This document shows, piece by piece, positions 10,557 through 19,748 of a DNA stretch of 64,000 bases. The position numbers and the translations under genes were made by a program. Positions within the stretch are counted from its first letter, which is position 1; each line of letters begins with the position of its first letter. Under the pieces are notes generated by a model. It was not told where the DNA came from. It did no database searches and saw only the letters and a program-made list of their open reading frames with translations. This DNA is from Asparagopsis taxiformis (lineage: Eukaryota > Rhodophyta > Florideophyceae > Bonnemaisoniales > Bonnemaisoniaceae), in NCBI GenBank assembly GCA_030407315.1, contig JALQPE010000067.1:51092-115091 (forward strand), given 5' to 3'.

Positions 10557-11837
10557 ATGCAAATCGAATCAGGCAGAAACAAACAATCCGATCTCGGTGA
10601 CGTCTCACCATCCACCGAGCAGCCCCCCATAGTCGACTTGCTGCATACCGAAACTCTCATCGATAATCTTCTGCTTCACACAGACTCATTCCATCCCGCA
10701 GATGAACTAATCGCCCGTCGAGACAACTGCTCCCAGCACATCAATGCCTGGCGTGCATGGCAGCCATTGTGGTGCGCCCTTCAGACTGCTCGTGCACAAT
10801 GCCAGTTCTGCTCCCCGATTGGTCGTCTTTCCGTGTTGAACATCACCGACTCAGGCAGCACAGCGGAAGGTCTTAGCGATCATGCCAAGGGAAGAGTCAG
10901 TTCATCCGACTTTGACTACATGTACGAACTCGGTGATGTGAGCTGGTTCAAATCAGGTGCTGCAGTCGAAATGGCACAAGTCAACGATGCCATTTGTTCG
11001 TCACCACCCGTGCTCGCTGCTGTTTTTCGCAAAAACTCTCGCGACACCATACTTTGGCAAGTACGCACGCCCAATTGCGAGCATAAATCGCCACTCAAAT
11101 TCCATCCAGATATTGTGCGTCAACTGATGTTCGATGCACAAAAGGTACGACACGCAACTGGTCAAGTAACTGTGAGTGGACCCGCCACAGCCGTCAGTCG
11201 TAAGCAAGAGCTACATGCAGGCGTGGATCACGTGCCGTGTCTACGTTTACCGACATGGCCTAGCGAGGAATTTGCTAATCGGAAACGATTGAACCAATGG
11301 CCACCCGCAGATGCACGTGAGGATATTTGCGCATTCGGTGTGCATCTTGTTCCGATTGGAGGTCACGGTTCCCCAGGTGAGCTAAGTGATTGGCGCGTAT
11401 CGTTCTCACGTTCTGATATTGTCGCCGCATGGCACTTGACAGCAGCACAAAGAGCGGCCGCAAAGGCTGTGAAGAAGTGCAAGAACGTGCTGCGTGGTGA
11501 TGATGATTGTGCGCTCAAATCATATTTCATCAAGACGGCAATGTTTTGGCTGTGTCAGGATGCACCAATTGGGCATTGGAACAGTGTGACGCAGGCAGCG
11601 CAGATGATTGTCAGCTTTCTAGAGCGTGCAGTGGAGAATGGTCGGCTGGAATGCTTCTTCTGGGCCAATGTGAATTTGTTCGATTATCGTGAAGCAGAGT
11701 TGCCGGAAATGAAGCGGATGATATTGCGAATCAAGATGAACATGAAGGAGATACTAGCGTCGGATTGCACGCAACGGATGGGAAGTGTGATACTGCCGCT
11801 TGTAAGCTGCCGAGCGCTGTGGGTTCAGAAGGGTTGA
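10557..11837 (+). CDS. Mab-21/cGAS-like nucleotidyltransferase domain protein
   Basis: The 426-aa product shows the Mab-21 layout from end to end. The nucleotidyltransferase signature D-S-G100-S101-T-A-E-G-L is followed by S-D118-F-D120-Y-M. The third acidic strand is G-V-D224-H-V-P-C-L-R-L-P-T-W-P, then a hydrophobic strand ending H-L-V-P. The helical C-terminal lobe begins with the hallmark D-W-R-V-S-F-S-R-S (278-286) and continues with S-Y-F-I-K-T. All three metal-binding acidic residues and the GS loop are therefore present, as in enzymes that make cyclic or linear nucleotide signals after ligand binding. There is no signal peptide, so it is likely cytosolic or nuclear. Ligand and product cannot be told from sequence. 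The frame closes at 11837 and a plausible continuation exists in another frame (11838-12175), so the C-terminus may be extended by a small intron or frameshift. Family membership is confident; activity is inferred. Confidence 0.75.
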   Translation: MQIESGRNKQSDLGDVSPSTEQPPIVDLLHTETLIDNLLLHTDSFHPADELIARRDNCSQHINAWRAWQPLWCALQTARAQCQFCSPIGRLSVLNITDSGSTAEGLSDHAKGRVSSSDFDYMYELGDVSWFKSGAAVEMAQVNDAICSSPPVLAAVFRKNSRDTILWQVRTPNCEHKSPLKFHPDIVRQLMFDAQKVRHATGQVTVSGPATAVSRKQELHAGVDHVPCLRLPTWPSEEFANRKRLNQWPPADAREDICAFGVHLVPIGGHGSPGELSDWRVSFSRSDIVAAWHLTAAQRAAAKAVKKCKNVLRGDDDCALKSYFIKTAMFWLCQDAPIGHWNSVTQAAQMIVSFLERAVENGRLECFFWANVNLFDYREAELPEMKRMILRIKMNMKEILASDCTQRMGSVILPLVSCRALWVQKG

Positions 11838-12175
11838 GAGCGAAGGAAACGACGCATACTAGGGGATTTGAGCGGCCGAGTGGGACGCGATGGGAGTACG
11901 GAACAGCAGTGAAGAATGGTGTTCAAGTGAGTTCGTGGCGACAGGAGCTGGAGATGCAATTGGAGTTTGATTTGGAGTCTCTGCTTATGAGAAAACTGGG
12001 AATCGAGAAGTGGTGTGCAGAGAATTGGGCGCGGGAATGGCGTAAAGCTATTATCAAACAAACGTGTGTTGGTGGGGAGAGGCGATCTCTGGGAGATGAG
12101 TGGAGCTTGATGAAATTTGCGTGTAGAGCAAATCGACTAGAGGTACAGACCGTTCCAACGCCAATGTTCAGTTGA
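11838..12175 (+). CDS. Possible out-of-frame C-terminal continuation of the Mab-21-like gene
   Basis: An open frame (from 11765 if read with its own ATG) follows the Mab-21-like ORF in a different phase and overlaps its end. Its second half is Trp-, Glu- and Arg-rich, amphipathic, and reads like protein (a W-R-Q-E-L-E-M-Q-L-E-F-D stretch and a following C-A-E-N-W-A-R-E-W). It has no start context of its own and no known domain. It may be the tail of the upstream protein joined by a frameshift or an unseen intron, or it may be chance. Confidence 0.25.
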
Positions 12176-12476
12176 GAGAGTGGACGGCCGCTGTCGTCAA
12201 CATCATTGAGGATTACAATGAGAAAACCGATTTCGCGGCCAAGTGCAGCGTAGAAATAATCGGTGAGTTGCTCCTCATAAAGGAAATAGTTTTTAATCGA
12301 CAGCTGTCTATAATCTCGTACAGTTCGAAGCTCTGTTGAATTGGTTGGAGCATGTAGAAACGGTTATGATGACGTAGGTATACCCTTGGGTACACTGAGG
12401 GTACGACATATTCAATAGGCAAACACCTCACCGAAACCAATTTCTTTTGTCAATCAAAAGGTTGCAAAGTAACTGA
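12176..12476. other. Intergenic, no gene seen
   Basis: A 300-bp stretch between the Mab-21-like gene and the end of the minus-strand Cys-rich gene. Nothing was recognised apart from presumed 3' UTRs. Confidence 0.5.
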
Positions 12477-14378
12477 TCAGTTCCTATCATCACGGAAGAA
12501 ATTGGAAAGGTCCAGATTAGAATCGAAGCACTTCGTAATTGACGCTACGGAACCATCTGTACATTTCCTGTTCCAACATTTGTTTGACTGGCATTCACTG
12601 TCCATGCGGCATGCAGCACATTCGCGCTTAGACAAACTTCCCCCACCATTTCCACGTCCACCATTCGTGTCAAAGCACCTCCTTCTCGACGCCTGCGTAT
12701 TGAACTCACACTTTCCGGACAAGCAGTTACGACTCGAGCACTGCGCATTGGCACTGCATGTAGCACATTCCGGTAGATTTCCTCTCGGTCTTCTAGAGCA
12801 TCTCTCGCGTGATGCCCTATTGTTGAATACGCATTGTCCAGAAACGCAGTTTCGAGTAACACACTGCGCGTTTCGGGAGCATCTAGCACATTCCGGTCGG
12901 TTTCCACGAGATGTTCCGAAGCACCGCTCTCTAGAAGCCCTGTTGTTGAACACACATTGTCCAGAAACGCAGTTTCGAGAGGAGCACTGAGAATTTGCAG
13001 TGCATGTTGCGCATTCCGGACGGTTCCCCCGCGGTCTTCCGAAACACCTTTCTCTAGAAGCTCTGTTGTTGAAAATACACTGCCCAGATACACAGTTTCG
13101 GGAGGAGCACTGTGAATTTTGGGTGCAAGTAGCACATTCCGGAAGGATACCACGATTTCCTCCAAAGCATCTGTTTCTTGAAGCCCTGTTATTAAATACA
13201 CATTGTCCTGAAACACAGTTTCCTGTGGAGCATTGCGAGTTGGCTGTGCATGTTGCACATTCTGGGAGGTTACCTTGTGGTGTCCCAAAGCACCTATCCC
13301 TCGATGCCATATTATCAAACACACATTGCCCGGAGACACAGTTCTGAGTAGAGCACTGCGAGGCAGAAGTGCACGGAGCACACTCTGGACGATTCCCTTG
13401 AGGCGTTCCGAAGCACCTATCTCTCGATGCCATGTTATCAAATACACATTGTCCGGAGACACAGTTTTGCGTGGAACACTGAGAGGCAGAAGAGCACGGA
13501 GCACACTCTGGACGGTTCCCCTGAGGCGTTCCGAAGCACCTATTCCTTGATGCCATATTATCAAACACACATTGCCCGGACACACAATTCTGTGTAGAAC
13601 ACTGTGAAGCAGAAGTACAAGTAGCACATTCTGGGAGATTTCCAGGTCTATTGTTTCGAGGAGGGAAGACGGTGGGAATCAAATTGCCAATCAAATTGGT
13701 GAAATTTGGAACAGATGGTTGAGCTGGAGGTGCTCGGGGTATCTGAACAGGTGGTAAGCGGGGTGCTGGAGCGGGTACTGGTACCACTACTGGAGCTGGT
13801 GGTGCAGGTGCGGGTACAGGCACAATGACGGGTGGTGCTGGTGGAGGGGGTGGCGGGGCCGATCTCGGGATAGAGGTGCCAGAGATCAAACCTCCCAAAT
13901 TGCCCAGACCAGAGATACTAGTACCTGGTCGTCCAGGTTGTCCAGGTTGTCCCGGCTGCCCAACTGAAGAAATACCAGGGCGTCCAGGCTGCCCGACCAC
14001 GACTGTTCCCGGTCTCCCCCTACTGAATATGCTGCTGATTCCAGAACTTCCACTGCTTCCCTTGAAGATAGGAGAGCTGCTGCCGGAAAAGCCACTTGAT
14101 TTGAAGAAGGGGGAACTGCTTCCAGAGAAGCCGCTCGACTTGAAGATGGGGGAACTGCTGCCAGAAAAGCCACTCGACTTGAAGATAGGAGTTCCTCTGC
14201 TTCCAATAGATCCGAAACTGGGCCGAAAACCACTGGACCTGAAACCAGTACGAGAAGTACCATGAATTTTGCTTTTTGTCGAACGTTCAGAAATATCACG
14301 TGGAATACGAGCTGTGAAGCCCTCTGCTACTAGGAGCAGGAGCAGAAGGCTGGAAACTAAAGCCGTAATAGATTTCAT
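12477..14378 (-). CDS. Secreted six-Cys repeat protein with nine repeats
   Basis: The 633-aa product begins with a signal peptide (MKSITALVSSLLLLLLVAEG). Then come several tandem copies of an S-S-P-I-F-K-S-S-G-F-S-G-S type unit (about residues 45-110), a short collagen-like stretch of G-Q-P/G-R-P triplets (about 135-155), and a Pro/Ala/Val-rich linker (about 165-225). From about residue 250, nine repeats of about 41 aa share the spacing C-x2-C-x5-C-x4-C-x4-C-x10-C, usually starting PECA and ending ASRxRCF. The last repeat differs (CQSNKCWNRKC) and closely matches the last repeat of the paralogs at 19749-20903 and 22189-23358. The protein is likely extracellular matrix or wall associated, cross-linked by disulphides. 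No named family was recognised. A TATTAAA box lies about 85 bp upstream. Confidence 0.8.
   Translation of the reverse strand: MKSITALVSSLLLLLLVAEGFTARIPRDISERSTKSKIHGTSRTGFRSSGFRPSFGSIGSRGTPIFKSSGFSGSSSPIFKSSGFSGSSSPFFKSSGFSGSSSPIFKGSSGSSGISSIFSRGRPGTVVVGQPGRPGISSVGQPGQPGQPGRPGTSISGLGNLGGLISGTSIPRSAPPPPPPAPPVIVPVPAPAPPAPVVVPVPAPAPRLPPVQIPRAPPAQPSVPNFTNLIGNLIPTVFPPRNNRPGNLPECATCTSASQCSTQNCVSGQCVFDNMASRNRCFGTPQGNRPECAPCSSASQCSTQNCVSGQCVFDNMASRDRCFGTPQGNRPECAPCTSASQCSTQNCVSGQCVFDNMASRDRCFGTPQGNLPECATCTANSQCSTGNCVSGQCVFNNRASRNRCFGGNRGILPECATCTQNSQCSSRNCVSGQCIFNNRASRERCFGRPRGNRPECATCTANSQCSSRNCVSGQCVFNNRASRERCFGTSRGNRPECARCSRNAQCVTRNCVSGQCVFNNRASRERCSRRPRGNLPECATCSANAQCSSRNCLSGKCEFNTQASRRRCFDTNGGRGNGGGSLSKRECAACRMDSECQSNKCWNRKCTDGSVASITKCFDSNLDLSNFFRDDRN
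12520..13638 (-). repeat. Nine tandem 120-130 bp coding repeats
   Basis: The six-Cys repeats are visible at DNA level as tandem units of about 123 bp. The first three (13270-13638) are nearly identical and the 5'-proximal to 3'-terminal units become progressively more divergent, which suggests recent unequal exchange at one end. Long antisense and out-of-frame ORFs here are by-products of the repeats. Confidence 0.85.
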
Positions 14379-14462
14379 GGTTGTGTCAACGACGTTCCCA
14401 ACTTGTTTCCAGTAGTGAATGTCTGGTTGGATGAATCAAACTGAATGAAGTTTTATCTGGGC

Positions 14463-14469
14463 TTTAATA
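14463..14469 (-). promoter_or_regulatory. TATA-like box (TATTAAA)
   Basis: TATTAAA on the minus strand lies about 85 bp upstream of the ATG at 14378, a position matching TATA-like boxes of the other secreted-protein genes here. Confidence 0.5.
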
Positions 14470-16267
14470 GAGCTTGGAAGAAAGGTGAAAATGATATTCT
14501 GGGAAGAAAGGGCATCCAAATGAGCGTGCTCTGGGTTCAAACATGTTGTAAGCAAAAGGTTGACTTCTTCGATTCAATTTTACTACCGTTGAATGAATTT
14601 TGTGTGCCCAACTTAGTATTCTAGCAACTTTACATCCAATTCCTTGATTGATCTGATTAGGAAGCTCTGGGAGGGATTCAATCCTATCGAGATGACTTTA
14701 CAATCTGTTGAAATAGAAGAAGAGAAATGTAGCGTTGAATTTCACGACAAATTGCGCAAATTGTGACTTACCGCCTCCATCAGGGAGTCTTATGATAGGA
14801 GGAAATCAAAGCTGATACGAGAACATGAAGGGATAAGCCGGGAGAAGAAACAAATGATCAGTCTAAGATAAGAACAGCTACCAAGATTGGTAGCGTTGAA
14901 GGCAATTTCTCGGTTTCTCTTTTCAGGTTGGTGAGCCAGAAAACACCTACGGAACAACCGCAAATCACGGCAGTCGAGTTTCAACTGATAGAATGATAAA
15001 AAAAGTTCTGGAGATGAGGAGTTTGTAAGCAGTCCCCTCTCTTCAGAGCATATTCACAGGAACAGAATGCGTGGAAAGTTTCCTTGGCATCGGGAACGCA
15101 TTGTAAGCGAATTGTTTACATCATTGATAGCATCTACGGTGGAATGATGGATCTACCATAACCAAAAGGTGATGGCTGAAAAGAGGGGAAAGACTGATGC
15201 GCTATTGATATTCTGTTGCACATGTGAGGATGGGAATGCTTCACGGTGGAATCGACTTGTTTCTCGATTTGAAAGTGTGTAACAAATTTGGAGAAATGCT
15301 GTTTCCTGTCACGGCATACGATTGAGGATTCATAGTAAGGATCTCGGTGTTTCGAGGGAATAATATCATCACATGATCATGACGAATTCAGCATGGTTTT
15401 GTTCAATGTGTAATTTTTGACGGTCCCTTAAATTCAAAAGGGTGTGGTAACACGTCCCTTCTCATCCTATGATAGAAGTGATTACAGGAGATTGGAAGTG
15501 AACAGACTCGAGCTGAAACGCACATTATCCACTTTTAGACGCGTGTGAGGGGACAACTCCGAATGACAATGAGTTGTGGACAAAGTGACGCTTTCGGTAC
15601 AATTAAGTTTTCCCATTCGGCACGACAGCCATTACAAAGCTAAAGATGGTTGGTACGCAACGAGACCTATACGCTCTAGAGACTCAATGATGGAGTGCAA
15701 ATCGGGCGCACGTGGATATCCAAAGTACATGAAGGTTACGAGTATCAATTCAGACTGATGTGTTCTGGTGTATAATGTAGTAGCGAGAGAAGACTTTGGA
15801 TAACACATGATTCTCTACTATTCATAGATCAACGTGTAATGGTCTGGCCACCATCAGTGGGTACGTAGAGAGGAGGATTGGCAAGCAAACAGTACAGGAC
15901 CATTATATTGCCTTGGGATAGCCTTCTGTTGCTTTACGGCCACTTTTGATTTCCTCAAATATTTCCTTCAGGGGCGGCTACACACCAAGTCTCCTACAGT
16001 GAAGTTCTCCTCTGTACCGCGGTAGGAGAGATCGAGACACGCGTCGTCACCTCATTGAACACAATCTCAAAGAACAACAAACCAGAAGGCGGGGACCAAC
16101 CTACCTGTACTGTTGTGAAAACTTCCATTTGGAATGCGGATAGAGGGTGGAACACTCTACAAGGTAGGTTGGCAACATAGATTTGGCACGTAGCCACTTC
16201 GCTCCCTTGCTCGTGCCTTTTTCTTTCTAGCTTCTCTAGATGCTGCTATTTATAATAAACACCGCTG
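14470..16267. other. Intergenic, no gene seen
   Basis: Only short open frames with no signal peptide or domain were seen over 1.8 kb. Confidence 0.45.
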
Positions 16268-16385
16268 TGCTCCATGTGAGCTACCAGCATTGCTTCTGCG
16301 TTCCAGGTGAACTGCCAGATGTGCCTCCGCGCTCCAGGTGAGCTGCCGGATATTATTGCTGTCCCGCTCCATGTGAGCTACTGAC
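16268..16385. repeat. Short degenerate tandem repeat (GCTCCAkGTGAGCTrCC)
   Basis: Four copies of a 17-base motif close to GCTCCATGTGAGCTACC lie about 35-40 bp apart. They are imperfect. No function is apparent. Confidence 0.6.
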
Positions 16386-16694
16386 TCAGCCACAGTTAAT
16401 ACCTCTATACTAAGCTTCTGATAGTGCGTGGGGTAGCGGGAGCTGATCGTAGCGTCGGGGAGCTAACGCTGTTGGTTGGCGCCATCTTCTGATGCTGAGT
16501 ATATAAGCTGCATTGACCTGCATATGCCTAAGTTGCTGTTGATAGCGTCATTAATCGTCTCTGCTATAATATAAGGACACTGACAGAGCCCGTATGTCAG
16601 TCGTTCAATCGTGCTGCGGCGATTGGCTGCTCCTGTAATCCTTCGCACGGCGGCGACAGGCATATAATAGTATAAGCTCCGTTACAGTGATGGG

Positions 16695-16771
16695 CACACG
16701 TGTGATCTCAGTACACGTGTGGCATGTCCCCACATGTGTTTGCGTCGACACGTGTGACGCAGCACACGTGT
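16695..16771. promoter_or_regulatory. Cluster of CACGTG palindromes
   Basis: Four copies of the palindrome ACACGTGT (16696-16703, 16713-16720, 16748-16755, 16764-16771) plus one ACATGTG variant (about 16732-16738) lie within 77 bp. The CACGTG core is the binding site of bHLH and bZIP factors in many eukaryotes. The cluster lies about 720 bp upstream of the secreted-protein gene at 17487, which it may regulate. Confidence 0.45.
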
Positions 16772-17486
16772 AGCCATGGGTGGTGGTTCCATTTGTTATC
16801 ATAAGCGCTCAAATTACAACAACTGTACAACTTTTTCGTAGGATAGGCGATCTGGATGACACGTGCAGCTCTGACTCAGTTCGCTCGTATCACAACGAGG
16901 CTTACACAGTGCCACTGTAATTCGCACGATCTCCGCTCTAATGCGTTGAGACCGGCAGATTATGAGAGCTAGTCCGCCCGTGTCGAAACCAAATCAACCA
17001 TATTGCCGGTGTGATGTCTGCTGCAGGCATGGTGTCCGTACATATACTGTCACAGCCCGCCGCAGCAGAGTTGAAGAGGGCAACTCGCCGCTACAAACGC
17101 TTCTATCTCCTCATGTCGAGTTGTCGAACCACAAATTCTGCTGTGCGTACATTTGACAAGGCGCTAAAGTGAAAGAGATTATTTGTCAAGTTCCTCATAC
17201 GTGAGCCTCAATGCTACTATGACTATCTCCCCCTCACGTCCTCAGACCCAATCCCATATACCGATTGGTGACGGAACTGCAAGATACAACTGTACCTTAC
17301 TACAAGTCGACAAGCAAAGGTTTTTTGCTTCTCAACTCACCATGTCCTTTTCGCGCCTGATGCCGCATACAATCCCAGCTCTCGTTCGCCATGTCAAAAG
17401 ATAGCCCTAGTAGCGCAAGTTAGCAAAGGATATTCATCATCTCACCAGCAGCATCTATTGTCCCCGTTTCTAGACTGCTTTCACTC
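16772..17486. other. Upstream region of the secreted protein gene
   Basis: No gene was recognised. A further CACGTG occurs near 16860. Two 60-70 codon open frames show nothing familiar. Confidence 0.45.
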
Positions 17487-19385
17487 ATGACCACGACCAA
17501 CACTCGGAACACTCAGCATTTCCTTTCGGCATTCCTTGTCTTATGCTTCGTATCTTACACAGCATGTATAGTCACACCGCAACGCACGACCGGTCATCAA
17601 GCCGTCATCGACATGATAGCTGCCAGGAAGGCGCATCGCTTGTCAAAACTAACCTACCCAGTCATTCCTAGCACAAGCATCCTTTCCGATACAAATCTAG
17701 CCTACCGAAGCAAGCAAATTGCACAGTACCGTCGAGCTTTCATACATCACCGCTACAGCTCTGCTGTTCTACCAAGTGCTCACCGCCAAACTACGACCGG
17801 CTTCTCTGGTGAACTCTGTCGCACGGATGCCGATTGCAGCTCTCCGCGCCGTTGCCTAGACGCTGCTTCCGCAACTCCAATGCCATGCCACAACTCGACG
17901 AGCTGCCTCTGTCTTCCCACAGACCCCTCCGACTTGGCGTGCACGTGCATAAATCCAACATGTCTGTTTGGAGATGTTTGTTCTGCTGTGGCTTCCGAGA
18001 ACTTGTGTGTATCACTGGCGCGACAATTTCCACCGATCGACTGCGGTCGCCCAGGAAAGCTAACACGGGAAGAATGCACAGAAGATAATGATTGTGCAGA
18101 AGGGAGGCGCTGTATTGAAATCGGAAAGTCGAATCCATGTTCAGGCCCACGTTGTGTCTGTTCTCCATCTAAATTGGATGATTGGCAATGTTCGTGTGCC
18201 GATCCAACTTGTTTGAAAGGGGAAGTGTGTGTGGAGTTCGGAAACGATACGGCGTGCGTGGCAGCTAGATTTGATTTTCAACGCATTACATGTAGTGGAG
18301 AGCCTAGGTTTACTGGTGAGCCGTGCACACTGGACTCGGAATGTGAGGGACCTCGCACCTGCACTGATGGCGAAAACCTTGAGCCGTGTTCCAATGCTAC
18401 AGGTTGCATCTGTCGACCTCAAGACCCAAACAGTCATGTGTGCGGCTGCCCAGAACATGAATGTTTGTTCGGGGATGTTTGTAGCAATCTAGGAGGAAAC
18501 ATCACGGCGTGTATTTCTACCAATATAGCACTCGAGTCTTCTACAGTCCAGTGTGCCAATGTCGGGGGAGGAACTGGAGACATATGTAGCACCGAAAGCG
18601 ATTGTAAGCCCGCACACGCTTGTTTGGACATTATTGGAGAGATTATACCCTGCGCAAATTCATCAGGTTGCGTCTGTATCGCAGATAACAAGGACGATGA
18701 CGGAAAGTTCACAATGGAAGAATGCACGCAAGACAAAGATTGCGCAGGATTGAGGTCTTGCCAGTTTAGAACCAGCAGAGATCGGTGTGAAGGGACCATA
18801 AACTGTGGTTGTTATCCTCTGCATATCAACGATGGCCTGTGTTCATGTGATAACATGAACTGTCTTGAAGGTGACGTTTGTGTTCAATTAGGAAAAAATC
18901 AGCGGTGTGCTTCAGCTGCAATGGCCATTCCACGTATCAACTGCACAAAGAGTTTGCCGTTGCCATCTGGATCGCTGACAGCAGCGACCACTTCTCCTGC
19001 TGCGGTTGATGCATCAACTCAAGTTGGTCCGTCGCCTTCCCCAACGAACAACGTGTGTGTGGCTGCACAGGCACTCTCTCATTTGCCGAAACATGAGCTG
19101 GTGTATCCCAATCATTTCGTAGCAGTTGTACTGTGCGATGAGCACGGGAGCTGTGCAACTGCTGGGCATATCGTGGACTACATGGGATCTGGAATGATGA
19201 TGGAGTCGTACTGTCGGACGGTAAGATGCAAACAACGGGTGATGGAAGTCAATAGTCCGAGATATAGTCGCGGAGGTCGCGTCGCTTCAGACACACTTGG
19301 GTTGGAGTATACCACGCTTGCTGCGCGCTATGGTAGCCGGGTAGAGGAGGCAGCGATGGCAGTAGCTGTCCGACTTGGATTTTGA
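17487..19385 (+). CDS. Secreted Cys-rich repeat protein with a distinct C-terminal domain
   Basis: The 632-aa product begins with a hydrophobic signal segment (about residues 12-30), then a basic stretch. From about residue 108 to 500 it has four full and one shortened Cys-rich repeats of about 80 aa. Each opens like T-G-E-x-C-T-x-D-x-D-C, contains an S-x-C-x-C pair, and continues with C-x-C-x-x-P-x-C-L-x-G-D-V-C. After a Thr/Ser/Pro-rich linker, the last 110 residues form a different Cys domain, with L-C-D-E-H-G-S-C-A-T-A-G-H, a Met-rich stretch ending in Y-C, and V-N-S-P-R-Y. N-glycosylation sequons (N-S-T, N-A-T, N-I-T, N-S-S) support secretion. I do not recognise either domain by name. 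The repeats are unlike the six-Cys repeats of the minus-strand neighbours. It sits between those paralogs on the opposite strand and may serve the same extracellular structure, which is inference. Confidence 0.75.
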   Translation: MTTTNTRNTQHFLSAFLVLCFVSYTACIVTPQRTTGHQAVIDMIAARKAHRLSKLTYPVIPSTSILSDTNLAYRSKQIAQYRRAFIHHRYSSAVLPSAHRQTTTGFSGELCRTDADCSSPRRCLDAASATPMPCHNSTSCLCLPTDPSDLACTCINPTCLFGDVCSAVASENLCVSLARQFPPIDCGRPGKLTREECTEDNDCAEGRRCIEIGKSNPCSGPRCVCSPSKLDDWQCSCADPTCLKGEVCVEFGNDTACVAARFDFQRITCSGEPRFTGEPCTLDSECEGPRTCTDGENLEPCSNATGCICRPQDPNSHVCGCPEHECLFGDVCSNLGGNITACISTNIALESSTVQCANVGGGTGDICSTESDCKPAHACLDIIGEIIPCANSSGCVCIADNKDDDGKFTMEECTQDKDCAGLRSCQFRTSRDRCEGTINCGCYPLHINDGLCSCDNMNCLEGDVCVQLGKNQRCASAAMAIPRINCTKSLPLPSGSLTAATTSPAAVDASTQVGPSPSPTNNVCVAAQALSHLPKHELVYPNHFVAVVLCDEHGSCATAGHIVDYMGSGMMMESYCRTVRCKQRVMEVNSPRYSRGGRVASDTLGLEYTTLAARYGSRVEEAAMAVAVRLGF

Positions 19386-19748
19386 CGCGTTATGAGAGGA
19401 AACACTTGGCCGTTCTTAATAGGATGAAATAGTAAACCCAATCGAATTAATTTGAAGCTCAGATCATCATGAAACGTGTATCTGTTGGACAGAAATACTC
19501 GTATGAAGAACACTATAACTTATTGACGCGTGATCTGCACATTTCCATTCCTTGCGCCTCATGATCGTCGATTGTTCTATTTCGAGTGTCATCAAGCCAC
19601 CTCAAGATTCTACTAGACATCTGAATCATCTTTCTTTCTCGGGCTAGCCAGCGGCAAAGTCCAGAGGTAGCCACCCAGATTGAAGAGATTCAAACAACAA
19701 TTTACATGAACAACAAGTATACTAACGAGCTGCAAACTTTCCAGTGGA
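19386..19748. other. Convergent intergenic region
   Basis: The 363 bp between convergent stop codons hold no recognisable gene. Confidence 0.5.

Noticed and set aside
12545..13627. 360-codon minus-strand ORF and several plus-strand ORFs inside the nine-repeat gene
   Set aside because: They are out-of-frame or antisense readings of the tandem 123-bp repeats, which keep any open frame open. They lack starts, signal peptides and sensible composition.
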